Of a stretch of 64,000 nucleotides of DNA, positions 56,749 through 64,000 are shown in pieces. Every line of letters starts with the position of its first letter. The stretch's first letter is position 1. Source of the stretch: Streptomyces fulvorobeus (GTDB taxonomy: Bacteria; Actinomycetota; Actinomycetes; Streptomycetales; Streptomycetaceae); contig NZ_BLWC01000001.1 in NCBI RefSeq assembly GCF_013167895.1, forward strand, positions 3,906,001 to 3,970,000, read 5' to 3'. The position numbers were made by a program, and so were the translations under genes. The notes beneath the pieces were generated by a model that saw nothing but the letters and a program-made list of their open reading frames with translations, did not search any database and had not been told where the DNA came from.

Positions 56749-57996
56749 ATGACGCCGACCCAGACGCCCGCCCCGACCGTGCTCGCGGTGATCCCCGCCC
56801 GCGGCGGATCCAAGGGCGTCCCCGCCAAGAACCTCGCCCAGGTCGGCGGCATCCCCCTGGTCGCCCGTGCCGTCCGCGCCTGTCTCGGCTCCGCCGAGGT
56901 CACCGACGTCGTCGTCACCACCGACGACCCGGCCATCGCCGAAGCGGCGGCGGACGCGGCCGCCGCGCTCGGCGAGGCCGCCAGGCTGCACTGCGTACAG
57001 CGCCCCCAGGCCATCGCCGGGGACACCGCGACCAGCGAGGCAGCCGTCCTGCACGCGCTCGACAGCTACGAGGAACTGCCCGGCAGGACCGCCGACGTGG
57101 TGCTCCTGGTGCAGTGCACCAGCCCGTTCGTCACCCGCGAGGACATCGACGGCGTCGCCGCCGCGGTCGCCCGGGAGGGCGCCGACACGGCCGTCACCGT
57201 CGCCCCCTTCCACGGCTTCGTCTGGCGCGACGGCCACGCCGTGGAGGACGACACCTACGGCGTCAACCACGACAAGGCCGTACGCCCCCGCCGCCAGGAC
57301 CGCCCGCAGGACCTCCTGGAGACCGGCGCCGCGTACGCCATGGCCGTGCCCGGCTTCCGTACCCACCGCCACCGCTTCTTCGGCCACACCGCGCTGGTGC
57401 GCACCGACCCGGCCCGGGTGCTGGAGATCGACGACCCGCACGACCTGGCCCGCGCCCGCGCCCTCGCTCCCCTCCTGGACCCCTCACCGCTGCCCACCCG
57501 CGCGGACATCGACGCCGTCGTCCTCGACTTCGACGGCACGCAGACCGACGACCGGGTCATGATCGACTCCGACGGACGCGAGACGGTCGCCGTCCACCGG
57601 GGCGACGGCCTGGGCATCGCGGCCCTGCGCAGGGCGGGCATGCCGCTGCTGATCCTCTCCACGGAACAGAACCCGGTCGTCGCCGCCCGCGCCCGCAAGC
57701 TCCAGGTCCCCGTCCTGCACGGCATCGACCGCAAGGACGAGGCGCTGAAGCAGTGGTGCGAGGAGCAGTCCATCGCGCCGGAGCGCGTCCTGTACGTCGG
57801 CAACGACGTCAACGACCTGCCCTGCTTCGGCCTCGCCGGATGGCCCGTCGCGGTCGCCAGCGCCCACGACTCGGTACGCGCCGCAGCGCGCGCCGTCACG
57901 ACCACACCCGGCGGCTACGGCGCCATCCGCGAGATCGCGGCCTGGCTCCTGGGCCCCACCCTCACCACCACCCCTGGCACCACCCCCACCAAGTAA
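56749..57996 (+). CDS. Fused CMP-nonulosonate synthetase and HAD (KdsC-like) phosphatase
   Basis: 415 aa. Residues 1-235 form a NeuA/KdsB-type cytidylyltransferase: VLAVIPARGGSKGVPAKN, VVVTTDDPAIAEAA, LVQCTSPFVTREDIDGV, RQDRPQDLLETGAAYAM. Residues 255-415 form a HAD phosphatase: DFDGTQTDDRVMID near 260, LLILSTEQNPVVAARA, GNDVNDLPCFGLAG. The fusion supplies both dephosphorylation of a nonulosonate-9-phosphate and activation to the CMP form, for use by the polysialyltransferase-like proteins. ATG 56749 has AGGAG six bases upstream; the synthase gene follows at 13 bp. Confidence 0.9.
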   Translation: MTPTQTPAPTVLAVIPARGGSKGVPAKNLAQVGGIPLVARAVRACLGSAEVTDVVVTTDDPAIAEAAADAAAALGEAARLHCVQRPQAIAGDTATSEAAVLHALDSYEELPGRTADVVLLVQCTSPFVTREDIDGVAAAVAREGADTAVTVAPFHGFVWRDGHAVEDDTYGVNHDKAVRPRRQDRPQDLLETGAAYAMAVPGFRTHRHRFFGHTALVRTDPARVLEIDDPHDLARARALAPLLDPSPLPTRADIDAVVLDFDGTQTDDRVMIDSDGRETVAVHRGDGLGIAALRRAGMPLLILSTEQNPVVAARARKLQVPVLHGIDRKDEALKQWCEEQSIAPERVLYVGNDVNDLPCFGLAGWPVAVASAHDSVRAAARAVTTTPGGYGAIREIAAWLLGPTLTTTPGTTPTK

Positions 57997-58009
57997 GGAA
58001 CGCACCACC

Positions 58010-58939
58010 ATGAGCAACGCCTCCCGTCTGCGCACGTTCGGCACCCGCACCGCGGGCCCCGGCCAGCCCGTCTACATCACCGGTGAGATCGGCATCAACC
58101 ACAACGGTGACCTGGACAACGCCCTCGCGCTGATCGACGTGGCCGCCGAAGCCGGCTGCGACGCCGTGAAGTTCCAGAAGCGCACCCCGGAGATCTGCAC
58201 CCCGCGCGACCAGTGGGACATCGAGCGCGACACGCCCTGGGGCCGGATGACCTACATCGACTACCGCCACCGCGTCGAGTTCGGCGAGGACGAGTACCGC
58301 ACCATCGCCGACCACTGCGCCAAGCGCGGCATCGACTGGTTCGCCTCCCCGTGGGACACCGAGGCCGTCGCCTTCCTGGAGAAGTTCGACGTCCCCGCCC
58401 ACAAGGTGGCCTCCGCCTCGCTCACCGACGACGAGCTGCTGCGCGCGCTCCGCGCGACCGGCCGCACGGTCATCCTCTCCACCGGCATGTCGACCCCGCG
58501 CCAGATCCGCCACGCGGTGGAGGTCCTGGGCTCGGACAACATCCTGCTCTGCCACGCCACCTCGACGTACCCGGCGAAGGCGGAGGAGCTGAACCTCCGG
58601 GTGATCAACACCCTCCAGCAGGAGTACCCCAACGTCCCGATCGGCTACAGCGGCCACGAGACGGGCCTCCAGACCACGCTGGCCGCCGTCGCGCTCGGCG
58701 CCGCCTTCGTCGAGCGCCACATCACCCTCGACCGCGCCATGTGGGGCTCCGACCAGGCCGCTTCCGTCGAGCCGCAGGGCCTGTCCCGCCTGGTCCGTGA
58801 CATCCGCACGATCGAGGCGTCCCTCGGTGACGGCGTCAAGAAGGTGTACGAGTCGGAGCTCGGCCCGATGAAGAAGCTCCGCCGTGTCACGGGCGTCGTC
58901 GCCGAGAGCGACGCGACCGCCGAGCCGGCCACGGTCTGA
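58010..58939 (+). CDS. NeuB/SpsE-type nonulosonic acid synthase without SAF domain
   Basis: 309 aa. Condenses phosphoenolpyruvate with a hexose or its phosphate: GEIGINHNGDLDNALALID, AVKFQKRTPE, WFASPWDTEAVAFLEKF, LSTGMSTPRQIRHAVE, GYSGHETGLQTTLAAVALGA, VERHITLDRAMWGSD. Typical NeuB proteins are longer with a C-terminal antifreeze-like SAF domain; here the protein ends soon after the TIM barrel. Substrate likely mannose or mannose-6-P if the product is Kdn, inferred from the known Kdn polymer of S. coelicolor. Confidence 0.9.
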   Translation: MSNASRLRTFGTRTAGPGQPVYITGEIGINHNGDLDNALALIDVAAEAGCDAVKFQKRTPEICTPRDQWDIERDTPWGRMTYIDYRHRVEFGEDEYRTIADHCAKRGIDWFASPWDTEAVAFLEKFDVPAHKVASASLTDDELLRALRATGRTVILSTGMSTPRQIRHAVEVLGSDNILLCHATSTYPAKAEELNLRVINTLQQEYPNVPIGYSGHETGLQTTLAAVALGAAFVERHITLDRAMWGSDQAASVEPQGLSRLVRDIRTIEASLGDGVKKVYESELGPMKKLRRVTGVVAESDATAEPATV

Positions 58940-58949
58940 GCGCCGACCG

Positions 58950-60006
58950 GTGAACCTCGCCTTCGTCGAGAGCCCGGTCCAGCTCCTGAACGTCCTGGAG
59001 TGGACCCACGCAAGGGGAGGACCCGACGCGACCACCACCACGGTCGTCGTCCTCCCCCGGTCGACCCGATGTCGCGCGGTCAGCTGCGCCGGATGGCGGA
59101 GCTGGCCCGCGACGAGGGCATCACCGTCCGATGGCAGGAGGCGCGCGGTGAGGCCGGCGCGCCCCTGAAGAGCCTGCGCGCCCTGGCGGGTCTCGTCCGC
59201 CGGGCGGAGCACGTCGTCATAGGCGACCCGTTCTCCCGCTACGTACAGCTCCTCCTCACGATGGTCCGCGCCCGGCGTCTCACGGTCGTCGACGACGGCA
59301 CGGCCACCATGGAGTTCGTGGCCCAGCTGGCGCGGGGCGAACGCCTCGTGCGCTGGCACCGCAGGGGTGGCGGCAAGGGCCCGCGCGAACTGGTACTGGC
59401 CCCGGTCACGGCCGCCGCCCGCCGCCGCTTCACCCCCACGGCGACCCACATGGTCGAGGTGTTCACCGCGATGCCGGTCGAGGCTCCGCCCGGCATCGTG
59501 GTGACCCCGAACGAGTTCGCCTGGACGCGTGCGCGGTTCGGCCCGCCCCTGATCACCAAGGGCGCCGACCTGGTCGGCACCTCCCTGGTGGAGACGGGCG
59601 TGGTCGACCCCGTCCCGTACCAGGAGGCGGTCCTCGCCCTGGCCCGCACGCACAACGCGACGCGCTACTTCGCGCACCGCCGCGAGTCCGCGGACAAGCT
59701 CCACGCCCTGGAGGCGGCCACCGGTCTGGAGATCGTCCGCCCCGACCTCCCCTCGAACTCATAGCCCGCCGCGGCCCCATCGGCCACACGGTCCTGAGCT
59801 TCCCGTCCACGGTGGTCCACACCCTGCCGCTGGCCCTGGCGGGCACGGGGGTGAAGGTCGCGGTCTGCGACATCGCCCCGGAATGGCTCCGGGACACGGC
59901 GTCCCCGCGCGCCCAGGGCTTCCTGAGCGGCGTCACGGAGACCGCCCGCGACGTCCAGCGGCTGTCGCCGTGGCGGGTCACTTCCACGGCGGTGGGGGAA
60001 GCCTGA
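58950..60006 (+). pseudogene. Putative GT52-like glycosyltransferase, two frameshifts
   Basis: N-terminal frame NLAFVESPVQLLNVLEW, similar in style to LPS sialyltransferase openings. Middle frame: MSRGQLRRMAELARDEGITV, HVVIGDPFSRYVQLLLTM, LTVVDDGTATMEFVAQLARG, FGPPLITKGADLVGTSLVE. C-terminal frame: TVVHTLPLALAGTGVKVAV. Breaks at C runs 59054-59058 and 59749-59752 are each repaired by one extra C (VLPPVDPM and RPDLPLELIARRGP). Repaired length is about 352 aa. GTG 58950 starts 8 bp after the synthase stop. Family assignment is tentative. Confidence 0.7.
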
Positions 60007-60125
60007 CCAACCGGCCCCTGCCTCGCTCATGGGCTCCGCAAGCGTCGATCACATGTGTCATTCGGTACCGGTTCGACCATGTGCACGTCACGAAATCAGC
60101 TGCGTATCAGGCATAGTGGTACGCC

Positions 60126-60433
60126 ATGCGCAAGGCGCTGATCCAGACCAGCGCGTACTGGGAGACGCGCCACTACGACGTGGTGGACCCGAGGGTGGAC
60201 GCGGCGCGGTCGCCTACTGCCACACCGGCGTCGGCGGCGGCATGACCCCCGTACGCGACTCGGACGATGTGGCACAAGGCCAACCAGGACAACGCCCACT
60301 CCGTGCGGACCGTCTCCCTCATCCACCTGTGGGACGCGGGCGGCAATCCGGGCGGGAACAACCCGCCGGGCGGGGAGACCACGAGAAGTACAACGACATC
60401 GCCAAGGCGCTGATCCGCGCCCGGTGGCCCTCC
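60126..60433 (+). pseudogene. Degraded remnant of a conserved secreted-type protein
   Basis: ATG 60126 opens MRKALIQTSAYWETRHYDVV, then the frame fails. Later fragments in shifted frames are AYCHTGVGGGMTPVRD, ANQDNAHSVRTVSLIHLWDA and KYNDIAKALIRARWP. The pieces are in order but separated by internal deletions, unlike the one-base breaks elsewhere, so this is genuine decay. The surrounding 60007-60125 and 60434-60677 stretches show no other gene. Family not identified. Confidence 0.5.
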
Positions 60434-60677
60434 GCGTCCGCGCCGGCCCCTCAGGGGGAGGGCGCTCCGCCCCGGTCGCACCGACGCGGCAGAGCGTTGT
60501 ACCCCTTTGGCACCCACGTCATTCGCCTCGAACCAACTTTTCTTCGTCTATGCGGCTGAAATTTTCCGGTCCATGGCTGGTCCGGGCGTGATGGGCCATA
60601 CTCTTCACAAGGTGAACCAGTTGAAGTCCCGCGCCTCCCGCCCCGAGAACCCGGTCGACCGGACCAGGGGAGGGTCG

Positions 60678-61859
60678 ATGCCCGGCACGCTGCCCGACGA
60701 GCTCCGGCTGGAGCTCGTCGCGTTCCGGCGTGACCTGCACATGCACCCAGAGCTCGGCAACCAGGAGTTCCGTACGACGGCGGCCATCATGGCCCGGCTG
60801 GAGGCGGCCGGGCTCCGACCCCGTGTCCTGTCCACCGGGACCGGCGTGGTGTGCGACGTCGGCACGTGGGACGGCGTACGGCCCATGCTGGCGCTGCGCG
60901 CGGACATCGACGCGCTCCCCATCCCGGACACCAAGGCGGGCGTGCCCTACCGGTCCACCGTGCCCGACCGGGCGCACGCCTGCGGGCACGACATCCACAC
61001 CACCACCGTCCTCGGCGCCGGCCTGGTGCTCGACGCGCTCGACCGTGACGGCCTCCTGCCGAACGCGGTGCGGCTGATCTTCCAGCCCGCCGAGGAGGTG
61101 CTGCCCGGCGGCGCGAGCGACGCGATCGAGTCGGGAGTGCTGGAGGACGTGGGGCGGATCATCGGGGTGCACTGCGATCCGCGCGTCGACGTCGGGCGGA
61201 TCGGACTGCGCGCCGGGGCGATCACCTCCGCCTGCGACCGGCTGGAGATCTCCCTGGACGGGCCCGGCGGACACACCGCCCGGCCGCACCTGACCACGGA
61301 CCTGGTCACCGCAGCCGCCAAGGTCGCCACCGAGGTGCCGGCGCTGCTCGGCCGCCGGGTGGACGCGCGCTCCGGCCTCGCCCTCACCTGGGGGCGGCTG
61401 GAGACCGGTCACACCTGCAACGTGATCCCGCAACACGCCGAGCTGTCCGGAACGGTGCGCTGCCTGGATCTGGCGGCCTGGCGCGCGGCGCCCGACCTGG
61501 TGCACGCGGCCATCGGCGAGGTGGCCGAAATGTACGGGGCGAAGACGGTGATCGATTACGTGCGCGGTGTGCCGCCCGTCGTGAACGACGCGGAGTCGAT
61601 CGATCTGCTGGGCGCCGCGATGGCGGAACGACGCGGTTCCTACGCGATCGAGGACACCGAACAGAGCCTCGGCGGTGAGGACTTCTCCTGGTACCTGGAG
61701 CACGTGCCGGGCGCGATGGCACGGCTGGGGGTGCGCACTCCGGGGGACACGCGCGGCCTCGACCTGCACCGCGGGGACTTCGACGCCGACGAGGAGGCGA
61801 TCACGGTCGGAGTGGAGCTCTTCACGGCCGCCGCGTTGCTCGAAGGCAACCGCACGTAA
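60678..61859 (+). CDS. M20 family metallo-amidohydrolase
   Basis: 393 aa. RRDLHMHPELGNQEF, the metal-site ACGHDIHTT, FQPAEEVLPGGASDAIE and the C-terminal GGEDFSWYLEHVPGAM, as in N-acyl-L-amino acid or hippurate hydrolases. The cytoplasmic enzyme removes an acyl group from an amino acid. ATG 60678 follows AGGGGAGGG; an in-frame ATG at 60591 would add 29 residues. It lies 138 bp upstream of the BMP lipoprotein gene. Confidence 0.88.
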   Translation: MPGTLPDELRLELVAFRRDLHMHPELGNQEFRTTAAIMARLEAAGLRPRVLSTGTGVVCDVGTWDGVRPMLALRADIDALPIPDTKAGVPYRSTVPDRAHACGHDIHTTTVLGAGLVLDALDRDGLLPNAVRLIFQPAEEVLPGGASDAIESGVLEDVGRIIGVHCDPRVDVGRIGLRAGAITSACDRLEISLDGPGGHTARPHLTTDLVTAAAKVATEVPALLGRRVDARSGLALTWGRLETGHTCNVIPQHAELSGTVRCLDLAAWRAAPDLVHAAIGEVAEMYGAKTVIDYVRGVPPVVNDAESIDLLGAAMAERRGSYAIEDTEQSLGGEDFSWYLEHVPGAMARLGVRTPGDTRGLDLHRGDFDADEEAITVGVELFTAAALLEGNRT

Positions 61860-61997
61860 CCGGACAGGTCACCTCCTGTTCGCGACGATCCGGTAACGGC
61901 TTCCGTACAGGCCCTTTTCTGACATCTACGCGCGTTACGATCGCCGCGAAACCAGCGCCGGAAGAGGCGCTTCGGTCAGGTTTGAAGGAGCCTTCCC

Positions 61998-63038
61998 TTG
62001 CGCCGGGTATCCAAGTTTGCTGTCGCGTGCACCGTCACCGCGGCCCTCGCCTTCACCGCCACCGCGTGCGGCGACTCCTCCACCGAGGACACCGGTTCCG
62101 ACAAGGACCAGATGAAGATCGGCATGGCCTACGACGTCGGCGGCCGTGGCGACAACTCGTTCAACGACTCCGCGGCCCGCGGCCTGGACAAGGCCAAGGC
62201 CGAGTTCGACGCCGAGACCAAGGAGCTCACCGCCAAGAGCGGCGAGACGCCCGCCGACCGCGAGACGCGTCTGCAGTCCCTCGCCGAGGGCGGTTTCAAC
62301 CCGGTCGTCGCGGTGGGCTTCGCGTACAAGGACGCGATCGACAAGATCGCGCCCAAGTACCCGGACGTCAGCTTCGGCCTGGTCGACTCGGTCGCCGAGG
62401 CGAAGAACGTGGCCAACATCGTCTTCACCGAGGAGCAGGGCTCCTACCTCGCCGGTGTCGCGGCGGCGCTGAAGTCCAAGGACGGCCAGATCGGTTTCAT
62501 CGGCGGCGTCGACCTGCCGCTGATCAAGAAGTTCGCCGCGGGCTTCCAGCAGGGCGTCCTGGAGACGAACCCGAAGGCCAAGGTGCAGATCCAGTACCTG
62601 TCCACGGGCTCGGACCTCTCCGGCTTCGGCAGCCCCGACAAGGGCAAGGCCGCCGCCAAGGGCATGCTCGACAAGGGCGCGGACGTCGTCTTCGCCGCCG
62701 CGGGCGGTTCCGGTGCCGGTTCCATCGAGGCCGTCGCGGGCAAGCCCGGCGCCTGGTCCATCGGCGTCGACTCCGACCAGGCCAAGGACCCGGCCCTGTC
62801 GAAGTACGCGGCCACGATCCTTACCTCGGTCGTCAAGAACGTCGACGCCGGTGTCTACGACCTGTCGAAGTCCGTCCACGACGGCAAGCCGCTGACCGGC
62901 ACGCAGGCGTACTCCCTCGCCAAGGACGGCGTCAGCCTGACCACCACGGGTGACCACCTCAAGGACATCCAGGCCAAGCTCGACGAAGCCAAGAAGAAGA
63001 TCGTCGACGGCACCATCAAGGTCAAGACCACCCTCTGA
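61998..63038 (+). CDS. BMP family ABC transporter substrate-binding lipoprotein
   Basis: 346 aa. Signal peptide with lipobox ATAC-GD, then a PnrA/Med-type basic membrane protein fold: IGMAYDVGGRGDNSFNDSAA, VVAVGFAYKDAIDKIA, EEQGSYLAGVAAAL, IGFIGGVDLPLIKKFAAGF, GVDSDQAKDPAL. These lipoproteins bind nucleosides. TTG 61998 is the start, with AAGGAG seven bases upstream. The ABC ATPase follows, so this is a nucleoside uptake operon; the hairpin between may attenuate expression so that the binding protein is made in excess. Confidence 0.93.
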   Translation: MRRVSKFAVACTVTAALAFTATACGDSSTEDTGSDKDQMKIGMAYDVGGRGDNSFNDSAARGLDKAKAEFDAETKELTAKSGETPADRETRLQSLAEGGFNPVVAVGFAYKDAIDKIAPKYPDVSFGLVDSVAEAKNVANIVFTEEQGSYLAGVAAALKSKDGQIGFIGGVDLPLIKKFAAGFQQGVLETNPKAKVQIQYLSTGSDLSGFGSPDKGKAAAKGMLDKGADVVFAAAGGSGAGSIEAVAGKPGAWSIGVDSDQAKDPALSKYAATILTSVVKNVDAGVYDLSKSVHDGKPLTGTQAYSLAKDGVSLTTTGDHLKDIQAKLDEAKKKIVDGTIKVKTTL

Positions 63039-63054
63039 CCCCGCCTGCTGACTC

Positions 63055-63094
63055 GGGGCCCGGCGGAGCGGCTTCGGCCGCGCCTCCGGGCCCC
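63055..63094 (+). terminator. Hairpin between binding protein and ABC ATPase genes
   Basis: GGGGCCCGG / CCGGGCCCC outer arms with an imperfect inner stem and a TTCG loop, 16 bp after the lipoprotein stop. Likely a partial terminator or mRNA-stabilising hairpin within the operon. Confidence 0.5.
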
Positions 63095-63265
63095 GATTCG
63101 CATGCGGCAAGATCGCCTCACGCCTCCCCACCGCCACCTGCCGTCAGGTGTTCAACGATTCGGTGGCGCTACGCGCGTAGCGCGCCCGGGGCACGGTAGT
63201 TTTCGCCACGCCCCCGTACCCAGTCACCGCCCACCGCCCTCCGCTCCTGCCAAGGAGAGTGCGCC

Positions 63266-64000
63266 ATCAAAGCGTCCAGCAGTCCTCATGCCGTCGAGCT
63301 CCGCGGCATCACCAAGCGATTCCCCGGGGTCGTGGCCAACCACGACATCGACATCACCGTGAGCCGCGGCACCGTGCACGCCCTCGTCGGCGAGAACGGC
63401 GCCGGCAAGTCCACTCTGATGAAGATCCTGTACGGCATGCAGAAGCCGGACGAGGGCACCATCGCGGTCGACGGCGAGCAGGTCTCCTTCGGCAACCCCG
63501 GGGACGCCATCGCCCGCGGCATCGGCATGGTGCACCAGCACTTCATGCTCGCCGACTACCTGACCGTCCTGGAGAACGTCGTCCTCGGCTCCGAGAAGCT
63601 GTACGGCATCGGGGACCGGGCCCGCGCCAGGATCAGGGAGATCTCGGACGCGTACGGCCTCGGGGTCCGCCCGGACGCCATGGTCGAGGATCTCGGGGTC
63701 GCCGACCGCCAGCGGGTGGAGATCCTCAAGGTCCTCTACCGCGGCGCGCGCACGCTGATCCTCGACGAGCCCACCGCCGTCCTCGTCCCGCAGGAGGTCG
63801 ACGCGCTGTTCGACAACCTCCGCGAGCTCAAGGCCGAGGGACTCACCGTCATCTTCATCTCGCACAAGCTGGGCGAGGTGCTCTCGGTGGCCGACGAGAT
63901 CACGGTCATCAGGCGCGGTACGACGGTGGGCACCGCCGACCCGGCGCACACCACGACCAAGCAGCTCGCCGAGCTCATGGTCGGCAGCGAGCTGCCGTCC
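63266..64000 (+). CDS. Nucleoside ABC transporter ATP-binding protein (3' end outside window)
   Basis: First 245 codons of a protein that probably holds two ABC domains, as in nucleoside/simple-sugar importers. AVELRGITKRFPGVVANHDI, Walker A GENGAGKSTLMKIL, Q-loop MVHQHFMLADYLTV, Walker B TLILDEPTAVLVPQEVD, FISHKLGEVLSVAD. The ABC signature reads DLGVADRQRVEILK rather than a clear LSVGxxQ. No ATG, GTG or TTG lies in frame between the open upstream sequence and the conserved region; ATC 63266, seven bases after AGGAGA, is the best-placed start. Either a rare start or a miscalled ATG. Confidence 0.88.
   Translation, partial: MKASSSPHAVELRGITKRFPGVVANHDIDITVSRGTVHALVGENGAGKSTLMKILYGMQKPDEGTIAVDGEQVSFGNPGDAIARGIGMVHQHFMLADYLTVLENVVLGSEKLYGIGDRARARIREISDAYGLGVRPDAMVEDLGVADRQRVEILKVLYRGARTLILDEPTAVLVPQEVDALFDNLRELKAEGLTVIFISHKLGEVLSVADEITVIRRGTTVGTADPAHTTTKQLAELMVGSELPS

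Noticed and set aside
11849..59752. Phase variation through homopolymer runs
   Set aside because: Runs are short (4-6 bases), all changes are single losses, and they hit unrelated housekeeping-type genes; sequence error explains this better.

Overview
The window is a stretch of chromosome from a Streptomyces (or very close relative). The evidence is very high G+C with strong third-position G/C bias, frequent GTG starts, TGATG/ATGA-coupled genes, a whiJ-like regulator cluster, and a gene order that, from memory, follows the purH-folD-mdh-trpS-sdh-spore/cell-wall region of S. coelicolor. No tRNA, rRNA, CRISPR array, integrase or transposase was recognised.

Layout. 0-6.7 kb: end of purH, a DUF2079 membrane protein, a small membrane protein, folD with its DUF3017 partner, and mdh. 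6.8-16.4 kb: AhpD-like protein, rocD, trpS, 2'-5' ligase-like protein, YihY/BrkB protein, a frameshifted D,D-carboxypeptidase, a frameshifted membrane metallophosphoesterase, a TetR regulator and a small membrane protein. 16.5-20.0 kb: sdhCDAB operon on the minus strand. 20.1-30.0 kb: OHCU decarboxylase (possible CTG start), GH20 hexosaminidase, two related secreted peptidoglycan-recognition amidases, and between them a whiJ/abaA-like set (XRE regulator, double DUF397 protein, ATPase). 30.0-44.8 kb: two paralogous sigma-factor/membrane-partner modules at 30.6-32.1 and 42.9-44.8 kb, separated by an accessory island. The island holds a broken ORF, a DUF6879 pair with an in-frame amber stop, a three-gene coupled module of AAA ATPase, TOPRIM/DUF4276-like protein and small helix-turn-helix protein (candidate defence system), an XRE-TPR regulator, and a coupled cluster of RmlB-like dehydratase, ATP-grasp ligase, DegT aminotransferase and low-molecular-weight phosphatase, facing a stand-alone MurG-like glycosyltransferase. 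45-49.1 kb: L,D-transpeptidase lipoprotein, acyl-CoA mutase large subunit, LysE exporter, MarR regulator. 49.3-60.0 kb: an envelope glycopolymer cluster with two GT2/polysialyltransferase-like pairs in opposite orientation, an acyltransferase, a fused CMP-sugar synthetase/HAD phosphatase, a NeuB-like synthase and two frameshifted genes. It matches what I remember as the teichulosonic-acid (Kdn polymer) region of S. coelicolor. 60.1-64 kb: a gene remnant, an M20 amidohydrolase, and a BMP-type lipoprotein followed by the first 245 codons of its ABC ATPase.

Two themes run through the window. First, at eight places a conserved reading frame is restored by adding one base to a G or C run. All eight are losses, which points to homopolymer undercalls in the sequence more than to true gene decay. 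Second, the interval between the two sigma modules is a compact foreign-looking island with two multi-gene modules whose exact functions I cannot name. These are the best candidates for undescribed biology here.
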